Source: Parachryseolinea silvisoli (GTDB taxonomy: Bacteria > Bacteroidota > Bacteroidia > Cytophagales > Cyclobacteriaceae). Taken from it: a DNA stretch of 64,000 nucleotides. The stretch lies in NCBI RefSeq assembly GCF_021190955.1, contig NZ_JAIOAO010000003.1:1240001-1304000 (forward strand), given 5' to 3'. The stretch's first letter is position 1; each line of letters begins with the position of its first letter. Of the stretch, positions 38,901 through 47,254 are shown in pieces. Both the position numbers and the translations under genes were made by a program. The notes below the pieces were generated by a model. The model was not told the origin of the DNA. It searched no databases and saw only the letters and a program-made list of their open reading frames with translations.

Positions 38901-39293
38901 GCGTAAAGGCGAGCCGATCGGCTCCTTCCGGGCGCGCTGAAACCAGGGGTGTTGGTCGGACGTGTGGTTGATGACCAGTTCCGTAATAACTTTCAGGTTT
39001 CGGTTGTGGGCTTCGTCCAGGAATTCCTGGAAATCCGCCAGGGTGCCGTATGCCGGATTAACATTATAGTAGTCGGCGATGTCGTACCCGTCGTCGCGCA
39101 ACGGCGACGGATAAAATGGTAAGATCCAAATGGCTGTTACGCCGAGGTCCTGGAGGTAGTCCAGTTTTTGAAGCAGTCCTTTGAAATCGCCTATGCCATC
39201 GCCATTTCCATCGCGAAAGGCTTTGATGTGTACTTCGTACAATACGGCGTCCTTGTACCAATGAAGTTTGTCGTCCGTGATACCTTGTTGCAT
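35916..39293 (-). CDS. treS: Trehalose synthase (maltose alpha-glucosyltransferase)-maltokinase fusion TreS
   Basis: 1125 residues. The first about 550 are a GH13 enzyme interconverting trehalose and maltose: [15 protein letters not shown], nucleophile Asp in GFRLDAVPY (about 205), acid Glu in LLAEANMWP (about 248), HDE near 314. The last about 550 form a maltokinase: RWFGGKSR, then IHGDYHLGQ (about 959) and TDFEGEP (about 979), phosphorylating maltose with ATP. Together they turn trehalose into maltose-1-phosphate, substrate of GlgE. GlgE and branching enzyme are not in view. Upstream is the tRNA-Thr region. Confidence 0.95.
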   Translation of the reverse strand: MQQGITDDKLHWYKDAVLYEVHIKAFRDGNGDGIGDFKGLLQKLDYLQDLGVTAIWILPFYPSPLRDDGYDIADYYNVNPAYGTLADFQEFLDEAHNRNLKVITELVINHTSDQHPWFQRARKEPIGSPLRDFYVWTDDANKYRDVRIIFQDTETSNWTWDPVAGQYYWHRFFHHQPDLNFDNPLVQAEIFKILDFWCSMGVDGFRLDAVPYLFEREGTNGENLPETHVFLKKLRKHVDDHYPGTMLLAEANMWPEDAASYFGDGDECHMNYHFPVMPRMYMALQMEDRYPLTDIFDQTPEIPANCQWAIFLRNHDELTLEMVTDEERDYMYKAYVKDPRARINLGIRHRLAPLMSNNRQKIELLNYLLFSLPGTPVLYYGDEIGMGDNYYLGDRDGVRTPMQWSSDRNAGFSEAHPHKLYLPIILDPEYHYESVNVDMQSRNTSSLLWWMKRVLSKRKQYKALGRGDLKFVSVENAKILAFTRTYEEETVLVIVNLSRYTQAAELNLDSFAGYVPVEVFSQNRFPSIKENNPYFFTLAAYDCEWFVLHKVESMLTENKTLPVLNIAQWDKFAQRAVVTELENYILPIYLRKLRWFGGKSRIVESIKIIDHATVPLTAAKTTAYILLLEINYASGLSDTYQLPIAFGEDAFANKLKENCPQSVIAQVRTSEGTEGILYDAIYGLAFQEEIFLKMSRQERVKVAHGELLFTGNEALAAHVQQQEKIKPKVLGGEQSNTSITFDNKFFLKLFRKVDRSINPDVEITHFLTEHTNFTHVPGFIGTIEWKSASGSIVLGMMQQMVESSTDTWSYMLDRLDHFNERILTHTDIVEPPPPMGTLLRPVTYDHIPAVMKDLLESVVADNAALLGKRTSEMHLALLSRPDIPDFRFEEYSLHYQRSLFSGLQSLVRSTFQNLSRSLDKLDPEVRQEAEDVLAMKGEILQVLKRIYKNKIDVVKIRIHGDYHLGQVLYTGKDFILTDFEGEPARSYSERRLKRSPLRDVAGIIRSFHYAAYASLFLDNQIRKEDFPRLIPYVEQWYHYMSSFFMDAYLKYSQGAAFIPQNNESFEIMMTTFLLEKAIYEVNYELNNRPDWVIIPLRGIKMLMKKNEAEAEPTKIEDVDKHPIEL

Positions 39294-39465
39294 ACCTGAA
39301 AGGATTTTGAAATTTGAGCCTATCCAACGGCAACACGAAACGCATGGGGCGATTCGGGGAGCCTCATGGAGTCGTACTACAAAAGCGTACCAGCTCCTTT
39401 CTGGGCACCAGACTCCATGGTTTTAGAAAAAAATCAGAAAATCGCACTTAATTTTATCAGGGATG
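39294..39465. other. Intergenic region between treS and the tRNA promoter
   Basis: About 170 bases, no gene supported. It should contain the treS promoter on the reverse strand, but no good TAnnTTTG match was found there. Confidence 0.4.
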
Positions 39466-39496
39466 TTTGCGGAAATACATTCTTCCATTATTTTTG
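39466..39496 (+). promoter_or_regulatory. Consensus promoter of tRNA-Thr
   Basis: TTTG at 39466-39469, exactly 19 bases, TATTTTTG at 39489-39496: a perfect match to the Bacteroidota primary-sigma consensus TTTG-N19-TAnnTTTG. The tRNA begins 36 bases further on. Confidence 0.85.
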
Positions 39497-39531
39497 CAGC
39501 CTCGTTTAGCACTTGAACGAAGTCTAAACAG

Positions 39532-39692
<161 letters not shown>

Positions 39693-39989
39693 CACTCGAC
39701 ACTCCTAACTTTTGGTCCGTCCATAAAGGAAGTAATAGTGCGCCCTAGTGCACCCGATCGGCAGAGAATTTTACCCAGATTCCGCAACGTAGACGCTAGA
39801 GTACTATGACGATTTTTTATGCGAATGATGACGCCGAGGATCAGGCAATGCGCAATCGCAGTCCTATCAAATACACCGGAAGTTTTCGACGCGATTCTGC
39901 TTGGCCTAAACAGCCCATGGAAATGGCCCGGAATGCCTAAGCAAGATAAAGATGGAAACTGGACTCACCCCTAAAAAAGATTAAACACT

Positions 39990-40484
39990 ATGAAAAAGAT
40001 ACTTGAACTACTAATCCTTTTTTGTGCGGCAGTTTTTCTCGTTGGTTGTCGTGACCTTTATCGAGCCGGTAGCGGAATTCAGTATCTTCGTTACCCTATC
40101 GAGGACCGCTTGGATCCAACCTTGATAATGAATTATATCGATACGGCAAAGGCGTACCAGGTACCCAAAGAATGGGAAAGTTTTCATCTTCTGGATGACC
40201 TCGCACCAGAGGACAATAAAAGGGCTTATTTTTCGGATCCTCCGCGTGAGATGTACCTAATTTCGGTTGGAGGAATGACAAGACTATCTGCTGTATTTGA
40301 TCCCAATCAAATTCAAAAAGGCGGTTGGATTGGAAATCCTGATGAGGTTTCAAAAGAAGAGAAGAACCGTATTATGAATCGACTGGCTGCATTTCTAGAC
40401 AAAATTGAAACAGAGGCAAAACAGCAGGGACTACCCGACTCAGTGATCTATTTCCAGGATCCTTTCAGACATTTTAAAAAATGA
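39990..40484 (+). CDS. Hypothetical lipoprotein
   Basis: 164 residues. N-terminal signal with lipobox (FLVGC, Cys 20), so membrane-anchored. The body is polar and includes DTAKAYQVPKEWESFHLLDDLAPEDNKRAYFSDPP (positions 52-86) and MYLISVGGMTRLSAVFDP; no family recognised. It is slightly A/T richer than flanking housekeeping genes and lies within the tRNA-Thr-bounded segment, so it may have been acquired. Confidence 0.75.
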   Translation: MKKILELLILFCAAVFLVGCRDLYRAGSGIQYLRYPIEDRLDPTLIMNYIDTAKAYQVPKEWESFHLLDDLAPEDNKRAYFSDPPREMYLISVGGMTRLSAVFDPNQIQKGGWIGNPDEVSKEEKNRIMNRLAAFLDKIETEAKQQGLPDSVIYFQDPFRHFKK

Positions 40485-40518
40485 TGCTGGTTGCCAATTA
40501 TACGAATCCTCACCTATT

Positions 40519-40959
40519 TTACGGGCAGATCACATTAGCATGACGGCCGATCAATTTCCACGTACCTTCCTGCTTCATCCAAATATTCGTGTAACGTCTT
40601 TTAACCGGCTGTTGAGTTTGCGAACCAGCTCCGGGCGCTACTACAGTTTCGCTTCCCATTGCCAACACAACATCTCCCTGAATGATAACATGCTCGACAG
40701 AACGGGTGAAAGAAATCCGCGGGCGTTTAAGAACAGGCCTGTCCAGTGTATTCCTACCGGCAAAATTCACCATGTTGTCGGGCGCGTTTACTACATAATC
40801 TTTGGCCCACAACTTTAGCAGCATCACTGTATCCTTGTTAAGAACAGCCTGAACTTCCAACTGCTCCAGATTTCTGATTTCAGATTCCGTATCACGAACC
40901 TGAGCAATCAAAAAATAGGCAGAAAATAAAAATATCGCGGTGAATAATGTTCTTTTCAT
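40519..40959 (-). CDS. Secreted DUF4440 / NTF2-like protein
   Basis: 146 residues. Signal peptide (FTAIFLFSAYFLIAQ), then an NTF2-like fold of the DUF4440 type: IRNLEQLEVQAVLNKDTVMLLKLWAKDYVVNAP, VEHVIIQGDVVLAMGSETV and NIWMKQEGTWKLIGRHANVI. Such cone-shaped domains bind small ligands or act as weak enzymes; specific role unknown. It converges on the lipoprotein gene. Confidence 0.85.
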   Translation of the reverse strand: MKRTLFTAIFLFSAYFLIAQVRDTESEIRNLEQLEVQAVLNKDTVMLLKLWAKDYVVNAPDNMVNFAGRNTLDRPVLKRPRISFTRSVEHVIIQGDVVLAMGSETVVAPGAGSQTQQPVKRRYTNIWMKQEGTWKLIGRHANVICP

Positions 40960-40979
40960 GGTGATTTAGGTTTAGTGAT

Positions 40980-41672
40980 TTAAGGTACGCTGGAAACAGT
41001 TTGTAAACCTTCCCGCTGCAAGATCAGCCGGGTTATTCGGGATGTGAACACAAAGTACTTGTCCATCTTTATGCGCATCCCGTATGCGTGAACGTCCATC
41101 ACTAAAAAGCCGTTCGGGGTAATGCCGACGATAGTTGGAGAACACGCGCGGCCTATGAATTTGCGGGCGAGCAGAAACTGTTTGTTTCGGATCATATAAC
41201 GCCCGCGATCCCGCTGTCGGCCATGCGTGGTGGTGAGATCGACGTGAACCTTCTTGTCTGTAAACTCGATGAATCCCACGGGTGCCTTTTGATCGTCCAG
41301 TATGCGGATATTCCGCAGAAATCTATCCATCGAAGCAGACGTGCTGTCCGATACCACGAAGGCCCCCGCTTTCACCACGGTCCATTTTCCTTGCAGGCGC
41401 TCAGGCGAGGCATTGTTGAAGAGCGTATCCAGCCGCACGTGCCCAAACGCCGTCTGAATGCAATGCGTGTCCCGCACCGAATCCTCGGTCTTGGTAAAAC
41501 ATGTCTCGCAGGCGCCAGCACCGTCGTAATTCGAATTTATCCGCTCCTGGTCGTGATGCCAATACGTGCTATCAAGCCTTGGAAAAATAAGGAAATCGGT
41601 CAGCGAAATGCTCTGCGCACACGCCGTGGTCAGTGTTAGGATATAACCAACGATTATACAAACGGTTTTCAT
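40980..41672 (-). CDS. Secreted hypothetical protein
   Basis: 230 residues from ATG 41672 (a GTG at 41678 is the alternative). Signal peptide MKTVCIIVGYILTLTTACAQ. The mature part has Cys residues in GAGACETCF and a beta-rich C-terminal half (VGFIEFTDKKVHVDL ... FVFTSRITRLILQREG) that recalls lipocalin-like or META-type secreted domains, but no family is firmly recognised. It is separated by 20 bases from the DUF4440 gene downstream and may share its transcript. Confidence 0.7.
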   Translation of the reverse strand: MKTVCIIVGYILTLTTACAQSISLTDFLIFPRLDSTYWHHDQERINSNYDGAGACETCFTKTEDSVRDTHCIQTAFGHVRLDTLFNNASPERLQGKWTVVKAGAFVVSDSTSASMDRFLRNIRILDDQKAPVGFIEFTDKKVHVDLTTTHGRQRDRGRYMIRNKQFLLARKFIGRACSPTIVGITPNGFLVMDVHAYGMRIKMDKYFVFTSRITRLILQREGLQTVSSVP

Positions 41673-41916
41673 ATACACCAGGGGTTACCGAGTTGAATGT
41701 AGTATATAACTTATGTATATACAAACATTCAGAAGCGATGTTAAGGATTAACATAAACATTTCACCCTGAAATCTACTCGTCGCTTCGGAACGATCTTCA
41801 TTGCCCTCGACAAATTCCATCCCAAATCCTAAAATGTAGCCAATTCCCGAGGTCACATCAAGCGACAAATAAGTGGGCCTCGAATTGCTGATAAGATCGA
41901 ATTGTTTTGTATTCAT
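41673..41916 (-). pseudogene. Remnant open frame directly after the ATPase relic
   Basis: ATG at 41916 follows the ATPase stop (TGA 41919-41917) immediately. The start MNTKQFDLISNSRPTYLSLD and the segment GMEFVEGNEDRSEATSRFQGE look protein-like, but the frame then runs through the leader of the next gene and ends inside it at 41572. I take it as the truncated second gene of an ATPase operon. The FVEGNED piece vaguely resembles Toprim/DUF4435 starts; too short to assign. Confidence 0.4.
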
Positions 41917-42300
41917 TCAACGTCGCTCCCCAGGCACGAAACTCTCATTATTGGTGAACGCATCGGCACCCTGGTAAATTATGTTTTGCAGATCCTTATC
42001 CGATAAGCGGTATACGCAGGTCTCATAATCTTTAACATAGACATTGAATATCGCAAGGTGTTCCCAGTTGTCTTCGTCCATAAGATCGATCAGGAGATAC
42101 GGATCATGTGTTGAAAGGAAATATTGATTCTGCGGGTTGTGAATCATTGCCGTGGCGAGGAGCACAAGGTGATTCTGAAGATATTTGCGTCCAAGTTGTC
42201 GAACACTAATACCTTGCCTTTGTTTGAAGCGCCGGCTGCGAGTGGTTCAATTGCCAAATCGTCCAAAAGGAAGTTATCACTACAATTAACAGCCCTAGAA
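41917..42300 (-). pseudogene. AAA-type ATPase relic (5' truncated, frameshifted)
   Basis: One reverse frame gives ...AAGASNKGKVLVFDNLDANIF, which fits the Walker B segment (SNKxxVLLFEEPEA) of Bacteroidota RecF/OLD-like ATPases. The continuation is in another frame: RKYLQNHLVLLATAMIHN then NQYFLSTHDPYLLIDLMDE with the switch His. The frame changes near 42175-42200, and no Walker A half exists upstream. The acidic pair of Walker B is also lost (DNLD for EEPE). Such ATPases often belong to defence or mobile-element modules. An overlapping 37-codon frame (42319-42206) starting MRKEVKILGLL is an alternative reading of the upstream part. Confidence 0.6.
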
Positions 42301-42319
42301 TTTTAACTTCCTTTCTCAT

Positions 42320-42646
42320 TTAGATTATTTGACAATCTGCCCAAATGCATTGCTCGTAACGTTTGTGCATAAGCAGTGGCGGGAATTCGAAGCGCGTCAC
42401 TGTCCAGGGCATCAAACGCTTTTTGAAAAAACTAAACTGCAAATTTACACTGAGCCCCGCCATTGATTCTCCGAGTTAAGCACGCGGCAGCAAATATGAT
42501 CATTGCAGTTCGTATGCGAACACCTGTGCTGTTTCGAATCTATGTTATGCAAATATGTTATGAAATGCAGCGTTTTGCTGCACTATGTTATGCTACAAGG
42601 TCGTTTTTCAGCCAAAATTTGGCTGTTTTTGCAGCTCTCCCGTGGC
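42320..42646. other. Non-coding, A/T-rich stretch before repeat copy 2
   Basis: About 330 bases with no supported gene. It has several short homopolymer runs and a local hairpin AGCCAAAATTTGGCT at 42610-42624. Probably decayed DNA at the end of the tRNA-bounded segment. Confidence 0.4.
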
Positions 42647-42790
42647 CTTGTAATCAGTAGGTCGTTGGTCCGATTTCCAACACGGGGGTCTTCTCATAAT
42701 CAGGCAGTTACATAAAATGTAGCAACCTGTTTCGCTTTATACAGACCGTTACGTTATGGAATCCGGGGTATGAAAATCGAAAAAATCCTC
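42647..42790 (+). repeat. Direct repeat copy 2: degenerate tRNA-Thr 3' half plus terminator
   Basis: Begins with the anticodon-loop sequence CTTGTAATCAGTAGGTCG and continues through a mutated T arm (GGTCCGATTTCCAACAC), a broken acceptor arm and the hairpin segment (CAGGCAGTTACAT then ATGTAGCAACCTG, with two mismatches destroying the stem). No 5' half precedes it, so it is not a working tRNA. It marks the far end of the segment bounded by tRNA-Thr. Confidence 0.8.
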
Positions 42791-42999
42791 AACCGCAGTC
42801 CCTTCGCGCAAGAGAACGCCCAAGTATACCAACTCCCTAACCAGTAAGATATCAGGATATATTCCTTGCCTTCGTCAATCCAAAAATGAAAGACGAGTAA
42901 ACCCGGTAACCACCCATTTGTTTTAAGAATGTAGCCAGGTGCCAGTTTCCCCCATGCTGCCAACAACCTGGATTCAGGCTTGATCCACCAATGTTCCAC
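42754..42999 (-). CDS. Doubtful 81-residue open frame
   Basis: Open frame rich in Trp and hydrophobic residues (MEHWWIKPESRLLAAWGKL ... FHFWIDEGKEYILISYWLGSW). No family recognised, no signal peptide, and its end overlaps repeat copy 2. It may be a relic of a gene at the island boundary or a chance frame. Confidence 0.25.
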   Translation of the reverse strand: MEHWWIKPESRLLAAWGKLAPGYILKTNGWLPGLLVFHFWIDEGKEYILISYWLGSWYTWAFSCAKGLRLRIFSIFIPRIP

Positions 43000-43262
43000 C
43001 CTATATAGTAGTAGATGATCCGTGGTTCAACCGTGGGACATCTATGGAGGAACCCTGTGGCAGACTCGGAGGAAGGGGGTCTTTGAGGGGCCTGCCGACG
43101 CCACTCTTCCGACCCGCCACGAAATTTTTTTTCCCACCTTCATCGCTTTAAAACAACGCAAAATTTTTCGCTCCATCCTGTCATATCCGATACATCATGT
43201 GACTTACATGTGATCTTGAAGTGATCCTTTACCCTCACGAACAATGCAATTATAACAGCTAA
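43000..43262. other. Intergenic region before the radical-SAM gene
   Basis: No supported gene. The last part merges into the A/T-rich direct-repeat region at 43263. Confidence 0.4.
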
Positions 43263-43298
43263 TTTAATTAGTTTATAATATCTATTTTAATTAGTTTA
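43263..43298 (+). promoter_or_regulatory. Tandem 13-bp direct repeat upstream of radical-SAM gene
   Basis: TTTAATTAGTTTA occurs at 43263-43275 and again at 43286-43298, 23 bases apart (about two helical turns), 18 bases upstream of the ATG at 43316. The arrangement fits a tandem operator for a dimeric regulator. TAGTTTAA within the second copy is two mismatches from the -7 box, so repressor and polymerase sites may overlap (inference). Confidence 0.5.
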
Positions 43299-43315
43299 AA
43301 GGAAATTTTGTAGGG

Positions 43316-44563
43316 ATGTGGGAAAGAATTCAAGAGAAACTCGAAATTTTAGCCGACGCCGCTAAGTACGATGTGTCGTGCTCATCCAGTGGCAGCAAGC
43401 GGGCTAATGCCAACAAAGGCATCGGGAATACCACGGGCACGGGTATTTGTCATAGCTATACGGAAGACGGACGGTGCGTGTCGTTATTGAAGATTCTGCT
43501 GACCAATTACTGTCTGTATGACTGCGCCTACTGTGTGTCACGTCGGAGCAATGACATTCAACGCGCAGGTTTTACGGTGAACGAAGTGGTGGCAATCACC
43601 ATCAACTTCTACCGTCGGAACTACATTGAGGGGCTCTTCCTCAGCTCGGGCATTTTCAAGAACCCCGATTACACCATGGAGCGTTTGGTACGCGTAGCGA
43701 AGACGCTCCGCACGCTCCATCGATTCAATGGATACATTCACCTGAAGACCATACCCGGGTGCAGCGAAGAGCTTATTCATGAGGCTGCGTTGTATGCCGA
43801 TCGCTTGAGCGTGAACATCGAGTTGCCTTCGGAACAAAGCCTGCGTCACCTGGCACCGGAGAAGAGCAAGGAGTCGATCATTAAGCCTATGTCGTTTCTA
43901 CACGACCGCATTACAGCGCTGGCGGATGAACGCAAGGTGATACGCCATACTCCTACCTTTGCCCCGGCAGGACAAAGCACGCAAATGGTAGTAGGAGCCT
44001 CTCCGGAAAACGACCTCCAGGTCATGACCATCGCGGATTCACTTTATAAGAAATTTGGATTACGACGTGTCTACTACTCTGGCTATGTCCCCGTTTTGTC
44101 CGACCATCGCCTGCCCGCACCTGGCACACCTGTTCCCATGATCCGGGAGAATCGTTTGTATCAGACTGACTGGCTGCTGCGATTTTACAAATTCTCATTG
44201 CACGAGGTGCTCAATCCTCAGAACCCTCAACTCGACCTCGACATCGATCCCAAGCTGAGCTGGGCATTTCGGAACCTCGACCAATTTCCAGTTGACATCA
44301 ATAAAGCCGCTTATGAAATGATACTTCGTGTACCGGGCGTTGGTATCAGCTCTGCTCTGAAGATCGTCGAGGCACGGCGCTTTAAGAAATTAGATCTAAC
44401 GGACTTGCGTACGTTGGGTGTCGCTTGCAGCCGGGCCAAGCACTTCATCTGTACATCCGACAACCGTCCGCGGGATGTTGTTGCCTCCGTACTTCGCCGG
44501 CAAATTCTGCAGCAGAGTAAATACCAGACAACACTTACATCTCAAATGGATTTGTTCTCATGA
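43316..44563 (+). CDS. Putative DNA modification/repair radical SAM protein (TIGR03916-like)
   Basis: 415 residues. The radical-SAM [4Fe-4S] motif is C66-x3-C70-x2-C73 (NYCLYDCAYC). Following blocks FLSSGIFKNPDYTMERLV, HLKTIPGCSEELIHEA and NIELPSEQSLRHLAPEK match the rSAM_link_UDG family. The C-terminus has a helix-hairpin-helix (MILRVPGVGISSALKIVEARR, about 340-360) suggesting DNA binding. The gene overlaps the next by ATGA. Family members are predicted to repair or modify DNA, by analogy to spore photoproduct lyase; the reaction is unknown. Confidence 0.92.
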   Translation: MWERIQEKLEILADAAKYDVSCSSSGSKRANANKGIGNTTGTGICHSYTEDGRCVSLLKILLTNYCLYDCAYCVSRRSNDIQRAGFTVNEVVAITINFYRRNYIEGLFLSSGIFKNPDYTMERLVRVAKTLRTLHRFNGYIHLKTIPGCSEELIHEAALYADRLSVNIELPSEQSLRHLAPEKSKESIIKPMSFLHDRITALADERKVIRHTPTFAPAGQSTQMVVGASPENDLQVMTIADSLYKKFGLRRVYYSGYVPVLSDHRLPAPGTPVPMIRENRLYQTDWLLRFYKFSLHEVLNPQNPQLDLDIDPKLSWAFRNLDQFPVDINKAAYEMILRVPGVGISSALKIVEARRFKKLDLTDLRTLGVACSRAKHFICTSDNRPRDVVASVLRRQILQQSKYQTTLTSQMDLFS

Positions 44564-45339
44564 AAGACCTGTTGGTGTATGACGGAAGTTTTGGAGGTCT
44601 GCTGACTGTGATCTTCGAAGTTTACGAACGCAAGCTGGCAGATGTATCGATCGTTCGAGAGGATCTCTATCAACCTCACTTGTATGCTGCTGTCCAGACC
44701 ATTACCCGCGATGCTCAGAAAGCCGCGCGCGTATGGCAAGGGCTTCAGAAAAAGCTCAACACAGAATCCTCAGAGCACTTTTATAAAAGCTTTCTCTCGG
44801 AAGAACGGGATGTTGAAGATACGCTCCTGGCTTTTACGCGCTATGTTCTATCCGCGCCATCGGGAGCAGAACGAAACTTCGCGCACCCTGCTGTGTTGAC
44901 TGTCATGCAATTGAGCAAGAAAGTCCATCGCGAAAAGCACCGCATGGAAGCCTTCGTCCGGTTTCAGCAGACCACTGATGGTCTGTACGTTGCAACAGTC
45001 GAACCGGACTTTAATGTGCTCCCGCTTATCGCAGGGCATTTTAAAGACCGGTATGCCGATCAGTCCTGGCTCATCTACGATGACAAGCGCAGTTACGGAA
45101 TTTTATATGATGAGAAAGCAGGGAGAGTAATGGAAGTGACCGAAGAATCCGGCGAACCTACGGTCTCTACCGATGATCAAGGCGTCGCATCCATCACTGT
45201 ACACGATCATGAGGCTGCATACCAAACGCTTTGGAGAACATATTTCCAAACCATTTCGATTGCTGTGCGTAAAAATAAGAAACTACACCTGCGCCATGTG
45301 CCCACACGCTACTGGCGCTATCTAACCGAGAAACAATAG
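44560..45339 (+). CDS. TIGR03915/DUF4130-family putative DNA metabolism protein
   Basis: 259 residues. YDGSFGGLLTVIFEVYERK at the start, KKVHREKHRMEAFVRFQ and FNVLPLIAGHFKDRYADQSWLIYDDKRSYGI are typical of the SAM_7-linked DNA metabolism family. Start ATG overlaps the stop of the radical-SAM gene, so the pair is translationally coupled, as elsewhere. In many bacteria this protein is fused to a uracil-DNA-glycosylase domain; here it ends shortly after the conserved core and carries none. Confidence 0.92.
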   Translation: MKDLLVYDGSFGGLLTVIFEVYERKLADVSIVREDLYQPHLYAAVQTITRDAQKAARVWQGLQKKLNTESSEHFYKSFLSEERDVEDTLLAFTRYVLSAPSGAERNFAHPAVLTVMQLSKKVHREKHRMEAFVRFQQTTDGLYVATVEPDFNVLPLIAGHFKDRYADQSWLIYDDKRSYGILYDEKAGRVMEVTEESGEPTVSTDDQGVASITVHDHEAAYQTLWRTYFQTISIAVRKNKKLHLRHVPTRYWRYLTEKQ

Positions 45340-45358
45340 CGCCTACTCGTGGCGTTAT
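45336..45358. terminator. Hairpin holding both convergent stop codons
   Basis: ATAGCGCC (45336-45343) / GGCGTTAT (45351-45358), one G-T pair, loop of 7. The TAG of the + strand gene and the TAA of the - strand gene both lie in the stem. No T run follows, so it would be a weak terminator at most. Confidence 0.35.
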
Positions 45359-47202
45359 ACGGTCCTCAACAACTTCAACTGATCCTTCAGTTGTTTGAGG
45401 TGATCCGTCGCTTCTTTGATCTTCTCGTTAAATTCGCTGCGAACACTGTCCGCGTTTTGAGACCGCGAAAAGAATTCGAGGTTATTTTTCCAGAGTGAAA
45501 TGTCGTTTTCGATCTTGCCGATCTTCTTGCGGATTGCCTGCTCCTTCTGGAAGATCTTGCGATCTGCCATCGGGTCATTTCTAAGGTCGCTTAACTCGTT
45601 CTCCAACAAGAGCTTATTCTTATCCTCCTCACTGAATCCCTGGATGGCTTCGACAAACTTATCAACAGCTTCGTGATAGCGATTCCGAATGGCCGTAATA
45701 TCTTTCTTGGGAACAAAGCCTATCGCATTGAATTGATCTTGCAGCTCCTTCAACGCATCTGCCGACGCGGTGCCGTTGGCCGTATGTGCTTCTAATTGCT
45801 GACACACCTGTTCTTTGGCATGCAGGTTTTCGACCTGCTCGTTTTCCACCTTGCCGTGTTGCGTACGACGTTGCTCGAAGAAATAGTCACAGGCCTCTTT
45901 AAATTCGGCAAACACTTTCTCACGAAATTTCTCGGGCACCGGGCCGACTTCCTTCCACTTTTGCTGTAAGCTTTTCAGCTCGTTGGAGGTACGTTCCCAG
46001 TCGCTGCTTTCTTTCAACGCCAGGGCTTTTTGTACCAACTCGTTCTTCAGCTGCAGGTTGCGGTCACGCTCTTCATCCAGTTTCTTGAAGAAGGTATTCT
46101 TGTTATTAAAGAAGGCTTTAAACGCCGACCAAAACTTCCGGTTTACTTCTTTTGCTTTTGCACGGGGTAAACCACCCACGATTTCCCAACGTTTCTGGAT
46201 GTCGAGTATTTCTTTAGTTTTCTGGTTCCACTCTTTGATCCTGTCCGACTGGTAATTAGCAAACTCCTGCACCTCGTCGCTCAACTTGGCTTTCTCGTCC
46301 AGGTTGACATTCAGCTCTTGTTGCAAGTTTTGCAGGTAGGCATCCCGTTTAGCATATACAGCGTCTGACGCTTTTTTAAAGCGCTGCCAAATGGCTTCCT
46401 TGTCGTCTTTGGGCACGGGCCCCACATGTTTGAACTCGTGGTGTAACTCGTTGAGCTCGCGGATAGCATCTTTGATGATCGGCACTTCCGCAAGCTTTTC
46501 AGCACGCTGGCAAAGCTCTGCTTTAGCCTCCAGGTTTCTTCTGCGATCGAGCTCTTTCAGCTCAAAATAGATACTTTGGTTATCGTAAAACCGATCCACC
46601 AGGGCATGGTAGTTTGCCCACAATGTCTTTGCTTGCGGCCCGGGCACCGGACCTATACTTTTCCACTCCTTCTGCAGCTCTTTAAATTGCTCGAACTGGT
46701 TGTCGGAGCTGTCCTGGTCAGCCAGTACACGTATTCTCTCCAACAGATCCTCCTTGCGCTTAAGGTTGTCGCCCTTGCGTTCCTCTTGTTGGCGAATGAA
46801 TTGCGTCTTCCGGTCTCTGATGAGTTTAAAATTTGCATCAAAGATCATATCGGACTCATCGCCCTTGTAGTCAAAGTCTTCGTTTACACCGCCCGCACCA
46901 ATAAAACGCACCAACGCTTCAGCCTTTTCCTTCTCACGCATATCGTCGTACAACGGCTTGATCTCACGAAGCACGGCATCAACGTGCTTGAAGTTTTCGT
47001 CTTTCGCAAGATCCTTTATCAGGGCCGCCAGTTGCGACTTGGTATGATGACTATAGTCAACATGTACATCTTCCAGAGAATCGTCGGTCGTCTCTTCATG
47101 ATGATCTCCGAGGTCGATCTCAGAGTGTAGCGTATTACCATGGCTGTCAGTCAGTCCGGCATCCGATGTGTGTACTTGCTCGTCGTGTTTGTCTGTTCCC
47201 AT
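45355..47202 (-). CDS. DUF349 repeat protein
   Basis: 615 residues, almost entirely helical and highly charged, with about six DUF349 repeats of roughly 75 residues each. Each carries the pattern LQxxWKxIGPVP...LWxxFxxxxDxFY (for example LQKEWKSIGPVP, HHEFKHVGPVP, LQQKWKEVGPVP, FNAIGFVP). The first 60 residues are acidic. Cytoplasmic coiled protein of unknown function; DUF349 proteins are widespread in Bacteroidota and Actinobacteria. Converges on the DNA-metabolism pair. Confidence 0.92.
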   Translation of the reverse strand: MGTDKHDEQVHTSDAGLTDSHGNTLHSEIDLGDHHEETTDDSLEDVHVDYSHHTKSQLAALIKDLAKDENFKHVDAVLREIKPLYDDMREKEKAEALVRFIGAGGVNEDFDYKGDESDMIFDANFKLIRDRKTQFIRQQEERKGDNLKRKEDLLERIRVLADQDSSDNQFEQFKELQKEWKSIGPVPGPQAKTLWANYHALVDRFYDNQSIYFELKELDRRRNLEAKAELCQRAEKLAEVPIIKDAIRELNELHHEFKHVGPVPKDDKEAIWQRFKKASDAVYAKRDAYLQNLQQELNVNLDEKAKLSDEVQEFANYQSDRIKEWNQKTKEILDIQKRWEIVGGLPRAKAKEVNRKFWSAFKAFFNNKNTFFKKLDEERDRNLQLKNELVQKALALKESSDWERTSNELKSLQQKWKEVGPVPEKFREKVFAEFKEACDYFFEQRRTQHGKVENEQVENLHAKEQVCQQLEAHTANGTASADALKELQDQFNAIGFVPKKDITAIRNRYHEAVDKFVEAIQGFSEEDKNKLLLENELSDLRNDPMADRKIFQKEQAIRKKIGKIENDISLWKNNLEFFSRSQNADSVRSEFNEKIKEATDHLKQLKDQLKLLRTV

Positions 47203-47254
47203 GGTACTTCTATGCGTTACAGTAATGCGTTTAACGTAAAGTTACTAAAATTGG

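Noticed and set aside
39806..39940. 44-codon frame after tRNA-Thr
   Set aside because: No recognisable family, promoter or conservation evidence; mentioned only as a possible relic.
42647..42700. Second tRNA-Thr gene
   Set aside because: Only the 3' half is present; there is no D arm or 5' acceptor strand, and the T arm is mutated.
42463..42715. Short open frames of 65-70 codons on the + strand
   Set aside because: Cys/Phe-rich chance frames running into the tRNA-derived repeat; no family or promoter support.
46576..47130. 184-codon open frame on the + strand
   Set aside because: Antisense to the DUF349 repeats; hydrophobic composition comes from the complementary charged codons.
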